Shown here: in pieces, positions 23,229-31,393 of the stretch
Layout: each line of letters starts with the position of its first letter
Position numbering within the stretch: the stretch's first letter is position 1
Source of the DNA: a virus
Virus record (IMG/VR): IMGVR_UViG_3300035698_005524
Coordinates: 1 to 50,515 of that record
Direction: 5' to 3' (one strand)
Length of the DNA: 50,515 bases
Program-made: the position numbers and the translations under genes
Notes under the pieces: model-generated
Told to the model about the DNA's origin: nothing
Database searches by the model: none
Seen by the model: only the letters and a program-made list of their open reading frames with translations

Positions 23229-26200
23229 ATGAAACACGTTACTCGAACGCTTCTGACAGCCGCCCTACTCTTGGGCGGCTTCTCCAGTTTCGCAGGCAAG
23301 GGCAATGTCAAGCGAGATGAGACCACTGGGGTTGTCACTCAGAAGTTAGACCTCACAGGTGGGGCCAAACTGAATGGTGGCCCGGACCTCGATGCAAACG
23401 CAGACGGCGTTGTTGACGTGGCAACGTCTTCAACTACGAGTTCTGACCCGGAGCTTGCCGCGCTTGCTGGCACGGCCAGTGCGCCTGACAAGCTACCCTA
23501 CTATGACGGGGTTAACAGTGCTACAGTAGCTACATTCACTAACTTCGCCCGAACGCTTATTGCCTCGCCCGCCAACACTACAGCACAAACGATTCTGGGG
23601 CTTGTCCCGGGGACCGACGTTCAGACGCAGAGCGCCAACCTCAACACATACGCAGGGATTGCGCCGTCTGCCAATGTTCAGAGTGTTTTGGGGGCTGTTA
23701 GCTTCGCGGCGATCAACATCCTGCTTGGGGTCACAGTCGGGACTGACACGCAAGCGTGGGACACTGACCTCGACACATACGCCACGATTCCACCAAGCGC
23801 GGATGTTCAGGGCGTTCTGGGCGCGGGCTCATTTGGCGCGATCAATGCCTTACTCGACACGCAAACGGGTGTGGATTTTGAGTCATACGCCAAACGTCTG
23901 ACACCTCTGGTGAACGGCTCCTTTCGTGAACATTTCGACGCACTGGTTTCGTCTGACGGCACCACAATCACAGTGTCGCTTGAGCAGACAGGCGGCGGTG
24001 ACCTGACTATGCAGTTTAGCGATGGATTGTTAGCGTACGACACGTCACCCGCGACCACCATAGCCCTAACTGCTGGAACAACAGAGGCGCCGCAATCTAA
24101 CTACATCTACATCTTGCAAACGACCAAGGCATTGACAAAATCCACGGTTGCATGGCCAGCAACTGAACACATTCGGGTCGGGTACTTTTTTGTCCAATCA
24201 GCCGCTGCCGTCCAAGCGCGTGACGCGTTGATTAACCAGAACTGGAACAATTGCTTGGCGGGCACTGACCTGATGGGACACATGCTCCACATTGGCCGCT
24301 GGATTCGTGAGCAACCCGCGAACTACAAAAGCGGGATTGACGGTGCTGGAGCAGACGATTACACGACCAGCGGTGCGGGTACAGTGGACTATCTGGCGAG
24401 TGGTGGCAAGGTCGGACAATTACATTTGCACACGTTTGCCGCAGTGGACACTACTGGTGCTGACATTGTCGTCTTTCCCAACCATGACACCTCACCGAAC
24501 TTTTCAACCGGCAACATGTACGACGTGGTAAATGATGCGTCTGGGGGGACACTCACGAACAGGTACTTCAACATTATTGTGTGGGGCGTGGCAAACAAGA
24601 CCGGAGGTGCCCCCCACACCATGGTGAACCTGCCAGCGGGTTCCTACACTAACCTGTCCGGGGCGGCGGGGGACGCTGATGGACACGACGTATTCTTGAT
24701 CCCTAATGAGTACCAGTATGAGAGCGGCACCGGGTTTTTGATCTGTAGGTTGACCTTCCAGAAAACCGGCGGGACCTGGGTTTACAAAGCCACTGTAGAC
24801 CTTCGTGGACAGACCCCCGCGGGTGCAACCGGCGGCGTGGTGGCTGGGTCCGTAAAGGAATTTTTGGATAGCCAGTTCCGAATTGAGCAATTAGCGGACC
24901 CGTCAGCAAAGTTTGCGTTTGACGCTTCCGCGATTGCGACGGAAACAGTTAGGACTGGTACGGTTCCTGACCAGGATCTCGACTTTACTCCAGGCACGGG
25001 CACGTTTGCCTCAGCAGCAGAGGGGGACCTGGCGGCAACGGCCTTACAGAGCATACTCACGGACACTACTCCACAGTTGGGCGGTTTTCTTGACCCCAAC
25101 GGGAACTACGTAGGCCGCGATAAGGGAGGTGATATTGCTAGTTCCAATCCCCTAGTCATTGATGTTGACGGTGACTACTTTGACGTGACAGGGGTTACAA
25201 ACTTTTCAACGATGACCGTTGTTGTAGGGCGAGACTACGTCTTGCATTTCGACGGCATTTTGACGATGACACACGGCACGTCCTTGTTCCTGCCAAATGC
25301 CGCGGGCGACATCACGACCGCGGCGGGTGACACGGCGGTCTTCCAAAGCACTGCGTCAAACACTGTTGTTTGCACGCGCTACACCAGGGCGGACGGGACA
25401 GCGTTGGTTACCAGTAGTAGCGTGTACGGCATTGACACTGACCCAGATAGTTTGATTGAGGCTGACGACGGCAAGATTTTGTCATTCCAGTACAACGCAC
25501 CAGACACAACATATAACGAACTTTTCATTCCCGGTGATTCAGACTACCAAGACGCAGGGCCGAACCTGAGGACAGTTACGGCTGTGGGAAACGCCAATTA
25601 TCAGACATCTGTAAAGAAGTATGGTGCTGGCGCATTGTCTGCGGACGGGACTGGTGATTGGTTCAGCATCCCAGATTCAGATGATTTTGCCTTTGGGACT
25701 TCGGACTTTACTATTGAGTTTTGGATTTACCCCAATGTCCTAGGCACGAACCGGGACCTATTTGGACAGATAGAGGACGGCAACAACGAGTCCAAGATCC
25801 GCGTCGAAGCCAGCGGTAACATAAACTGGGGCGTCTACCAGAGCGGGTACCTCGTGAACACAACGACAAGTAGCGGGGTGACGGTTTCAACATGGAACCA
25901 CGTAGCCGTTTGCAGAGATGGAAATACGTGGCGCACGTACGTAAATGGGGTCCAACAGGCGTCGTCTACAAGTTCCACGGCGTACGCTAACTTTGCGGCT
26001 GACGTTTACCTCTGTGGTAATGGCCCGTATGCTGACTTTAATGGGTACATGGACGAACCACGTATAGAGAGTGAATGTCGGTACCCCGATGGCACTACCT
26101 TCACTCCAGTACAGGCTACCGTTACAACTGCTGACCCTTACTATGACGTTTCAGCTTTTGCTACCTCCACTGATGGCACCCTGGCCACCAACTCTGACGC

Positions 26201-26861
26201 GCTCATCCCCACCGAGAAGGCTGTGAAGACCTACGTCGACGGGGGGTGGGCTTTTGTGCCGACGACTGACTACACTGCCACGCCGACTGACACAGACACG
26301 CTGGCCATGTCAGACACCAGCTATGTAACGGTGGGGGCTCCTCTGCGCTACACGATAGGTGCCACGATCTATTATGGGCAGGCTGTGGCCGTAACCACAG
26401 ATACGAGTATAGACGTTGTAGGAGCACCTCTGAGTGCTTCCGTAACGAAGCTGGAAGTTGGCCCGTTGGAGAAGGCGGTCACGGAAACCATCATAGTCAC
26501 CAGCACCTACGCAAATGGTACTGACACGGACCTCTTGGCCAACGACATGAACAGGTATGCCAAATGGCGCATGGGCAAGGCCTACTGTGTGAGTTTCAGT
26601 TGTGTCCAGAAGACGATTGATACCGGCACAGAGCCCAAGGTCAACGTCCAGATCAACAACGCCCAGGTCTCGACGGCAGACAGTAGCAACGGCGTTCAGC
26701 TTGGTGCGTCTGGGACGTGGGTTGATAACTCGGCTATCGCGATCAGCACGGCGAACTATGACATCAACTTTGACGAAGAGCTGGAGATTGAATGCACAGC
26801 CGCAGGTGGCACAGGGGACGCGGCTAACTTGACCGTGCTGCTGACTTTCATTCTTGAATAG
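23229..26861 (+). CDS. large fibre-like protein with signal peptide and LamG domain (1210 aa)
   Basis: Residues 1-22 look like a Sec signal peptide: Lys/Arg start, hydrophobic core T-A-A-L-L-L-G-G-F, then S-S-F-A-G. Residues about 125-215 hold repeats of 'G-T-D-x-Q ... L-x-T-Y-A' seen in phage tail fibres. Residues about 790-945 form a LamG/concanavalin-like domain (F-T-I-E-F-W-I-Y-P, then W-N-H-V-A-V). Near 977-1005 is the fibre motif ending P-T-E-K-A-V-K-T-Y-V. The C-terminal 120 residues are beta-rich. Likely a receptor- or glycan-binding virion protein; the signal peptide is odd for one. Confidence 0.75.
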   Translation: MKHVTRTLLTAALLLGGFSSFAGKGNVKRDETTGVVTQKLDLTGGAKLNGGPDLDANADGVVDVATSSTTSSDPELAALAGTASAPDKLPYYDGVNSATVATFTNFARTLIASPANTTAQTILGLVPGTDVQTQSANLNTYAGIAPSANVQSVLGAVSFAAINILLGVTVGTDTQAWDTDLDTYATIPPSADVQGVLGAGSFGAINALLDTQTGVDFESYAKRLTPLVNGSFREHFDALVSSDGTTITVSLEQTGGGDLTMQFSDGLLAYDTSPATTIALTAGTTEAPQSNYIYILQTTKALTKSTVAWPATEHIRVGYFFVQSAAAVQARDALINQNWNNCLAGTDLMGHMLHIGRWIREQPANYKSGIDGAGADDYTTSGAGTVDYLASGGKVGQLHLHTFAAVDTTGADIVVFPNHDTSPNFSTGNMYDVVNDASGGTLTNRYFNIIVWGVANKTGGAPHTMVNLPAGSYTNLSGAAGDADGHDVFLIPNEYQYESGTGFLICRLTFQKTGGTWVYKATVDLRGQTPAGATGGVVAGSVKEFLDSQFRIEQLADPSAKFAFDASAIATETVRTGTVPDQDLDFTPGTGTFASAAEGDLAATALQSILTDTTPQLGGFLDPNGNYVGRDKGGDIASSNPLVIDVDGDYFDVTGVTNFSTMTVVVGRDYVLHFDGILTMTHGTSLFLPNAAGDITTAAGDTAVFQSTASNTVVCTRYTRADGTALVTSSSVYGIDTDPDSLIEADDGKILSFQYNAPDTTYNELFIPGDSDYQDAGPNLRTVTAVGNANYQTSVKKYGAGALSADGTGDWFSIPDSDDFAFGTSDFTIEFWIYPNVLGTNRDLFGQIEDGNNESKIRVEASGNINWGVYQSGYLVNTTTSSGVTVSTWNHVAVCRDGNTWRTYVNGVQQASSTSSTAYANFAADVYLCGNGPYADFNGYMDEPRIESECRYPDGTTFTPVQATVTTADPYYDVSAFATSTDGTLATNSDALIPTEKAVKTYVDGGWAFVPTTDYTATPTDTDTLAMSDTSYVTVGAPLRYTIGATIYYGQAVAVTTDTSIDVVGAPLSASVTKLEVGPLEKAVTETIIVTSTYANGTDTDLLANDMNRYAKWRMGKAYCVSFSCVQKTIDTGTEPKVNVQINNAQVSTADSSNGVQLGASGTWVDNSAIAISTANYDINFDEELEIECTAAGGTGDAANLTVLLTFILE
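24428..24439. repeat. palindrome variant (GCACACGTTTGC, 11/12)
   Basis: One mismatch at the fourth base; inside the large fibre gene, read as L-H-T-F-A. A further half-site lies near 24999-25010 (GGGCACGTTTGC). Confidence 0.6.
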
Positions 26862-26929
26862 GCGTGGAGAGTGCTTGCCCTTTTACTGCTGTTGACGCAC
26901 CTAACAGTGACGACTAGGATTGATAGATC

Positions 26930-27553
26930 ATGAGCGCACAATTCGACTTCGCCAATACAGTGATCTCCAGAGCAGCCGCAGAGCAGGGCGCTGACTTTGA
27001 TTGGGAACTACTCTGGAAGGACTCCGCAGGCGTTGGGGTAGACCTCACAGAGGCGACTGCCGAGATGCACGTGCGTGTTACCGCACAGTCCACTTCACCT
27101 GTCCTGGCCTTGTCAACAACGAACGGGCGGATCTGCATCCCGAATGGAACTGACGGGAAGATTCTGCTGCACATCGAAGCCGCTGACATGCCAATGATCG
27201 ACTCTGGGAGTTACGTGTACGACCTTGAAGTAACCCTTCCAGGTAATTTTGAGTGCGCGCCCGAGTTGAGTGAAACCAGTGAAGCAACGGAGTCATCGCA
27301 GACATCGGGGTCTTCAGAGCGCGTTCCTGATGACCACTTGGAGAAGTCCAGCGACTCAACTCAGTCCAGCGGTTCCAGTGGTTCCAGTGGTTCCAGCGGG
27401 GACCCTTCGTCACAGTCACCTTCGTCACAGTCACCTTCGTCACAGTCCCTTACGTCTCCTTCGTCGCAGTCCCTCTCGAATGCCTTCGGCGGTGGCAGTA
27501 TCACACGGCTGATGGAGGGCAAGTTCATTGTGTCCGCGGAGGTCACGAGATGA
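26930..27553 (+). CDS. phage tail-region protein with Ser-rich insertion (207 aa)
   Basis: The ends match a common small phage family: a start of the form 'Q-G-A-D-F-D-W-E-L-L-W-K-D', then L-T-x-A-T-A-E-M, then S-G-S-Y-V-Y-D-L-E-V (93-101), closing with I-T-R-L-M-E-G-K-F-I-V-S-A-E-V-T-R. In that family the last two blocks are joined by a short loop. Here residues about 106-187 are a Ser/Gln/Pro/Gly-rich insert with S-S-G repeats and S-S-Q-S-P repeats. The insert is a likely glycosylation substrate by analogy with the other Ser-rich proteins here. ATGA overlap with the next gene. Confidence 0.7.
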   Translation: MSAQFDFANTVISRAAAEQGADFDWELLWKDSAGVGVDLTEATAEMHVRVTAQSTSPVLALSTTNGRICIPNGTDGKILLHIEAADMPMIDSGSYVYDLEVTLPGNFECAPELSETSEATESSQTSGSSERVPDDHLEKSSDSTQSSGSSGSSGSSGDPSSQSPSSQSPSSQSLTSPSSQSLSNAFGGGSITRLMEGKFIVSAEVTR

Positions 27554-27708
27554 GTGGGTCAGTTACAATTCAAATGCCGAAGCCGACAGCTACGAACACC
27601 GTAAGGATTACGGCAACGAGCGTTTCCGGCGTGATAACGATTAGTAGCGGAACGAAACAAATTATACTCCGAGACGCTGTGAAGACAGTTGTACTTTCGG
27701 TGAAATGA
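27550..27708 (+). CDS. small hypothetical protein (52 aa)
   Basis: ATG 27550 overlaps the previous stop as ATGA and the frame ends in TGA at 27706-27708, itself overlapping the next frame's first ATG. A compact run of alternating Ser/Thr/Val/Ile strands, so probably an all-beta mini-protein accompanying the preceding tail protein. No family recognised. Confidence 0.6.
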   Translation: MSGSVTIQMPKPTATNTVRITATSVSGVITISSGTKQIILRDAVKTVVLSVK

Positions 27709-27716
27709 GGTTCAGT

Positions 27717-28124
27717 ATGCCAGACGCAGTTACAGAAGCCCTCGCTGGATTGGAAGACACAAAAATGAGCACACCTAAGACAACGCTAAGCACGGCCATT
27801 TCAATCTGCGCTGTGTTCGGGCTCGGCTTTGGCCTGATTGCAAACTTCCAAGACTGGGCCAGTACCTACGTTGACAGGAAGTGCGTTGATGGGATGATTT
27901 TGGAAAGTCGTAACCACCTCCGCGCTGAACTTGCAGGTGCGATTGCGATTGAGCGTCAACGTGCGGAAGGGTTGACTGAGGCAACTGACAGAAACACTGA
28001 CGCCCTGGAGAGGCTCGACGTAACCCTGACGGGTATGAACGACAAGCTGGTCAACGTTCGCCTTGCCCAAGAGGTCGTCCAGACGAAGCTCGACATCTTG
28101 TTGAAGGAGTGGAAGAGTGACTGA
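27717..28124 (+). CDS. membrane-anchored coiled-coil protein (135 aa)
   Basis: Start chosen at ATG 27717 because GAGG lies seven bases upstream; ATG 27705 would add four residues. One transmembrane segment (about residues 25-43, A-I-S-I-C-A-V-F-G-L-G-F-G-L-I-A) is followed by a helical region to the end with regular Leu/Val spacing (L-E-R-L-D-V-T-L ... V-V-Q-T-K-L-D-I-L-L). This is the shape of some holins, spanin-like subunits and phage membrane anchors. It overlaps the lipase gene, so a joint lysis or envelope role is possible. Confidence 0.6.
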   Translation: MPDAVTEALAGLEDTKMSTPKTTLSTAISICAVFGLGFGLIANFQDWASTYVDRKCVDGMILESRNHLRAELAGAIAIERQRAEGLTEATDRNTDALERLDVTLTGMNDKLVNVRLAQEVVQTKLDILLKEWKSD

Positions 28125-28818
28125 GTTACTGAAACTCGCCATGTTATCTGAGATCGTCTACCAGACCCGGGATGCTGAACAGGCTCCCGGGTTTGTTGGT
28201 TGGCTGGAAGACCCCGATACGGACACTCAGTGTGGCGTCTTCAGAGGGGACGGAAGCCTTATCTTTGTTCCCAGAGGGACCAGCAGTGTGGAGGATGTGC
28301 GCATAGACTTGAAGGTTGGCAAGCAACCTTGGACCAACGCAGACCAGCCAGACGACCGTCAGGAGGTCCACGGGGGCTTCCTACGGGCCTTTAACGCGGT
28401 ACGCGGGGAAATGTACGAGATGGCTGAGAAGGCTAACGTGGAGCGCCTCGTCTTCTGTGGGCATTCTTTGGGTGGAGCCATTGCTACTTTGGCAGCGTAT
28501 GACTTTGCGATAAACACAAGCTCTATCGTTAAGTGCGTTACGTTTGGTTCCCCCCGTGTTGGCAACAGGGAATTCGCTAAAGCGTTTTCTCAGAGAGTCC
28601 CATGCCATGTTAGAGTAACAAATGCGGCGGACCCCGTGACGGTCCTTCCTCCTTTGTGGATGGGGTACTGGCCTTGCGGCAAACGTTTGCACGTGGGAAT
28701 GCCCCGGTGGAGGGCTCTTCTGAGGAATGTGGGGAACCACCACAGGAACACTGTGAAAGACCACGGGATGCCCAACTATGCTAAGGCGTTGAGGGCTTAC
28801 ACCGGGCCTGGCGTCTGA
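28117..28818 (+). CDS. class 3 lipase/esterase (233 aa)
   Basis: Alpha/beta hydrolase of the lipase class 3 group. The nucleophile elbow G-H-S-L-G-G-A lies near residues 114-120; V-T-F-G-S-P-R-V-G-N follows, as in this family; Asp of N-A-A-D-P-V near 169 and His of D-H-G-M-P-N-Y near 216 complete the triad. GTG 28117 has AAGGAG seven bases upstream. No signal peptide. It may act on membrane lipids or acyl groups of surface glycans at lysis or entry, or remove acyl groups in the phage's glycan pathway. The palindrome at 28679 is read as G-K-R-L-H. Confidence 0.8.
   Translation: MTELLKLAMLSEIVYQTRDAEQAPGFVGWLEDPDTDTQCGVFRGDGSLIFVPRGTSSVEDVRIDLKVGKQPWTNADQPDDRQEVHGGFLRAFNAVRGEMYEMAEKANVERLVFCGHSLGGAIATLAAYDFAINTSSIVKCVTFGSPRVGNREFAKAFSQRVPCHVRVTNAADPVTVLPPLWMGYWPCGKRLHVGMPRWRALLRNVGNHHRNTVKDHGMPNYAKALRAYTGPGV
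28679..28690. repeat. palindrome site 7 (exact)
   Basis: Exact copy inside the lipase gene, read as G-K-R-L-H. Confidence 0.85.
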
Positions 28819-28828
28819 GGAGAAACCA

Positions 28829-29188
28829 ATGAGCACGACCGGCGTAAACAGAGGAATGAACAGGCGGGTTGACGTAATCGCCATCGAGCGTGCAGGAACG
28901 GATTACGGCACGATTGAAGGGCAGGAGCAGGTTGTCGCGTTTAACGTGAAGTGCAGGTTTACTATTTTCACAGGTGCGGACGAGGGCGCCGTGCAGGGTA
29001 GAGGGGTCAACATCAGGTGGAAGGTTGTCATGAAGGACACAGACATCTTTGGCTCGTTTGAAGAGGAGCAACGCACGTTCAGGTTGGCAGAGAACAACAA
29101 ACGGTATACTGTTGTAAGTGCTAACCGCCGCCGTCTTAGGTCTGGGAAGGGAGTCCACGTTGGGCTCGTCGTAGAGTTGGAAGAGTAA
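28829..29188 (+). CDS. head-tail joining-like protein (119 aa)
   Basis: Beta-rich protein of the size and position of phage head closure/stopper proteins, just before a gp10-like tail completion gene. F-N-V-K-C-R-F-T-I-F and the closing H-V-G-L-V-V-E-L-E-E fit that class only loosely, so the assignment rests mainly on context. AGGAG lies about seven bases before the start; TAATG overlap with the next gene. Confidence 0.5.
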   Translation: MSTTGVNRGMNRRVDVIAIERAGTDYGTIEGQEQVVAFNVKCRFTIFTGADEGAVQGRGVNIRWKVVMKDTDIFGSFEEEQRTFRLAENNKRYTVVSANRRRLRSGKGVHVGLVVELEE

Positions 29189-29685
29189 TGGCCCGTGTTT
29201 TCAACATAGAACTCCACGATAGAGGCTTGAAGAAAGGTCTCAGACGGCTCCGTGCTGACTTGTTTCCAAGCGTTGTGGGTCCTGTCCTCTTCACATCGCT
29301 GAACCACACGTACATCCCTAAAGTCCGGCGCACGATTCGGAGCAAGAACCTCGTTTACAAGGGGACTTTGTTTCGCAACATGGAAGGGCGGATCGTAGTT
29401 GCCGGGAAAGACGCTGCGGTTGATGTTGGCGCGTTCGGGGTGAACTACGGACTGAACCTTGAACTTGGGGGTCCCCCAAATTGGGTGCCCCTCGCTCCGC
29501 TGATTGACTGGAGCCGTTTGAAGGTGAAGGCGGCTAACCCGTACGCACACGCCAGGGCTGTACAGCGCACAATCGCCAGGAAGGGGACGAAGCCCCATCC
29601 GTACATGATACCAACGTTCAAGCGGACCAAGGGCAGGTTCACCATTGACTTTGTGAAACGCATGAGAGCACGATTAAAGACATGA
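29188..29685 (+). CDS. HK97 gp10-like tail completion protein (165 aa)
   Basis: The N-terminal helix (L-K-K-G-L-R-R-L-R-A-D-L-F), a central A-V-D-V-G-A-F-G-V-N-Y-G-L-N-L-E-L-G segment and the late H-P-Y-M-I-P-T-F motif are the hallmarks of gp10-like tail proteins, in which 'Y-A-x-x-x-E-x-G' and 'R-P-F-L-x-P-A' recur. It has a larger insert around residues 95-130. Works at the head-tail junction. Confidence 0.7.
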   Translation: MARVFNIELHDRGLKKGLRRLRADLFPSVVGPVLFTSLNHTYIPKVRRTIRSKNLVYKGTLFRNMEGRIVVAGKDAAVDVGAFGVNYGLNLELGGPPNWVPLAPLIDWSRLKVKAANPYAHARAVQRTIARKGTKPHPYMIPTFKRTKGRFTIDFVKRMRARLKT

Positions 29686-29754
29686 GAATTTTTAACAAGT
29701 AATGCGTGACTGTTAGCCGTGTGAACGGCTTGAGAAGGTCAGGAGGGTGACGTC

Positions 29755-30189
29755 ATCAAACTATTCTGGAAAGCGATTGCGGCAACGCTCAGGGCCGACA
29801 CGGAACTCGTTGCGTTGGCGAAGTACGAGGCGGGAACGAACTTGTCACTCACCCGGGGTGACTTCCGTGCGATTCAGTTCAAGCATGGGATCTTCTTCAT
29901 AGAAGACCCCGCTGACCCAATCCTTGAGAATGTGAACTCAAATGAACTCAAGGACTGGCGGGTCAACTTCACGATCATTGCGATTACTGAACTCGACGTA
30001 GCCGACATGTACCAGCGGTTCGAGAAGATGTTCGATGAGGCCGACCGGAAGTTCCTTGACTTTAGCACTGAAGACATCCATTGTTACTGGTCAGGCATTG
30101 AAGACGTTACAACGATTCGGTTTGACGATAAGAAGAAGGTGAACTCAACATCTGTGACGGTTGAGGTCCGGTGGGCCTACAAGACTTGA
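29755..30189 (+). CDS. tail terminator-like protein with unusual start (144 aa)
   Basis: The frame opens after a TGA at about 29731 and has no ATG, GTG or TTG until 29815. An AGGAGG site at 29741-29746 is eight bases before ATC 29755, and the residues between (I-K-L-F-W-K-A-I-A-A-T-L-R-A-D) look like the conserved N-terminal helix of tail terminator proteins. I therefore start at ATC; TTG 29815 is the conservative alternative (124 aa). The C-terminal half is alpha/beta and ends in V-T-V-E-V-R-W-A-Y-K-T. Confidence 0.55.
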   Translation: MKLFWKAIAATLRADTELVALAKYEAGTNLSLTRGDFRAIQFKHGIFFIEDPADPILENVNSNELKDWRVNFTIIAITELDVADMYQRFEKMFDEADRKFLDFSTEDIHCYWSGIEDVTTIRFDDKKKVNSTSVTVEVRWAYKT

Positions 30190-30214
30190 CGCATGCGTGA
30201 TACAGGGCTACCTT
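30186..30214 (+). promoter_or_regulatory. weak promoter-like sequence before the tail tube gene
   Basis: TTGACG (30186-30191), 17 bases, TACCTT (30209-30214). The -35 is overlapped by a perfect 10-bp palindrome ACGCATGCGT (30189-30198). The tail tube gene starts at 30253 with AGGAGG upstream, so the leader length is reasonable, but the -10 is poor. Confidence 0.25.
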
Positions 30215-30252
30215 TACCATAGTTGGCTTAGTAAATTGCAGGAGGAAGTAAA

Positions 30253-30729
30253 ATGACGACAGCATCAACAAATGTAGTGTGTGGCTCGGCCACTTTGAGT
30301 GTAGCTGGCGTGGACGTTGGTTTTACCCGGGACGGTATCCGCGTCAGGAACGAACGTGAGTACGTTGACGTTGAGGCCGACCAGATCGTCGGGATCGTCA
30401 AGAAGTGCAAGTCGATGGAGAAGATGTTCGTTGCGACAACCTTCCTTGAGTCCACTCTCAGGAACATTCAAACGGTGTGGGACCACCTCGTCGGCGGGAC
30501 TCTCCTTGGGTCGAGCACGGAACAGGAAGTTACGCTTGCTGTCACGGGGCCTGGTCCGACAAACGTCAACCGAACTATTACGTTTGACCGCGCCATTTCG
30601 ATTGGTGAGGGCGAACTGAACTGGTCTCGTGACGAGGAGACCGCACAGGAAGCTGAGTTTGAATGCCTGAAGAATAGCTCCGGCTACTTTGGGGCAATGT
30701 CGGACGACTACACCGTTTCCAGCGACTAA
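30253..30729 (+). CDS. major tail tube protein (158 aa)
   Basis: Position after the terminator-like gene and before the G/GT chaperones, plus its length and beta-rich layout, indicate the tail tube subunit. The end V-N-R-T-I-T-F-D-R-A-I followed by G-E-G-E-L-N-W-S-R-D-E-E and Q-E-A-E-F-E-C-L is typical of tube proteins that polymerise on the tape measure. A strong ribosome site (AGGAGG) precedes it. Confidence 0.7.
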   Translation: MTTASTNVVCGSATLSVAGVDVGFTRDGIRVRNEREYVDVEADQIVGIVKKCKSMEKMFVATTFLESTLRNIQTVWDHLVGGTLLGSSTEQEVTLAVTGPGPTNVNRTITFDRAISIGEGELNWSRDEETAQEAEFECLKNSSGYFGAMSDDYTVSSD

Positions 30730-30743
30730 TAGCGGGGTATAGT

Positions 30744-31007
30744 ATGGTATCGACTAAGGACGTAGAAGAGGCCGCGTTTCTGTGGTGCCAGCCAGGGGTG
30801 ACCTTTGAAAAGGCGTCCCCGAGGCCTAAACAGGGACGCGGCGTCTCCGTGTACTTTGAGTTTGATGTGGGTGAGTTGGACTACGACAGTCTTAAGCGCG
30901 CCTTCTTCAACCGAAAAAGTAGGGTAGAACCGCGCGAGTACGCGCAAAAGCTGGGCGACATCAGGAACATCCTGCACACGGCCCTGCGGAGAGGTAGTAG
31001 GGAATGA
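30744..31007 (+). CDS. DUF5659-like protein (87 aa)
   Basis: Follows the DUF5659 pattern: S-T-K-D-V-E-E-A-A-F-L at the start, a central V-S-V-Y-F-E-F-D and a late helical segment (E-Y-A-Q-K-L-G-D-I-R-N-I-L-H). The family is common in phages without a known function. ATGA overlap with the G chaperone gene. Confidence 0.55.
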   Translation: MVSTKDVEEAAFLWCQPGVTFEKASPRPKQGRGVSVYFEFDVGELDYDSLKRAFFNRKSRVEPREYAQKLGDIRNILHTALRRGSRE

Positions 31008-31393
31008 GCGACACGATCTTGAGAAAGCATAAGTCTGTTACCGTTGCTGACGGGAAAGAGACCTTGAATGTCTACGAGCTTACCATGGACGGGGTCATCA
31101 ACTTGATTGATGATCTCGTGGGCTTGTATGAGGTGTTTGATGAGACAGAGCTTGCGGACATGAACGGCGTTGCCGTGATGCGCAAACTCGTCCAGAGTGG
31201 TGCACTGGCGGGCAAGTTCCGCCGGTTCTTCGCTGAGGCAACTGGGAAGCCTGTGGAGCGTTTTGAGAACCTCCCGGTTTCCGACTTCGTCAAACTCCTC
31301 AAGGCGTTCTTTGAGGTGAACCCGATCAGTGAACTGAGGACACTTTTTTTGGAACTGAGAGAAGTCCTGGCACCAGGGACGAAGACGGGCTGA
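31004..31393 (+). CDS. tail assembly chaperone G-like (129 aa)
   Basis: Helical protein directly before the tape measure and in front of a second frame at -1, the arrangement of lambda G. These chaperones coat the tape measure protein during tail assembly. The frame ends in TGA at 31391-31393, about 40 bases past a T-TTT-TTG slippery heptamer. Confidence 0.75.
   Translation: MSDTILRKHKSVTVADGKETLNVYELTMDGVINLIDDLVGLYEVFDETELADMNGVAVMRKLVQSGALAGKFRRFFAEATGKPVERFENLPVSDFVKLLKAFFEVNPISELRTLFLELREVLAPGTKTG

Noticed and set aside
22570-24125. Several half-sites with GCAAACG only (22571, 23395, 23864, 24117)
   Set aside because: Only one arm of the palindrome matches; expected by chance given the frequent Ala/Gln/Thr codons there.
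26892-26920. TTGACG-17-TAGGAT promoter-like pair before the gene at 26930
   Set aside because: Only nine bases to the start codon, so the message would be nearly leaderless; not convincing.
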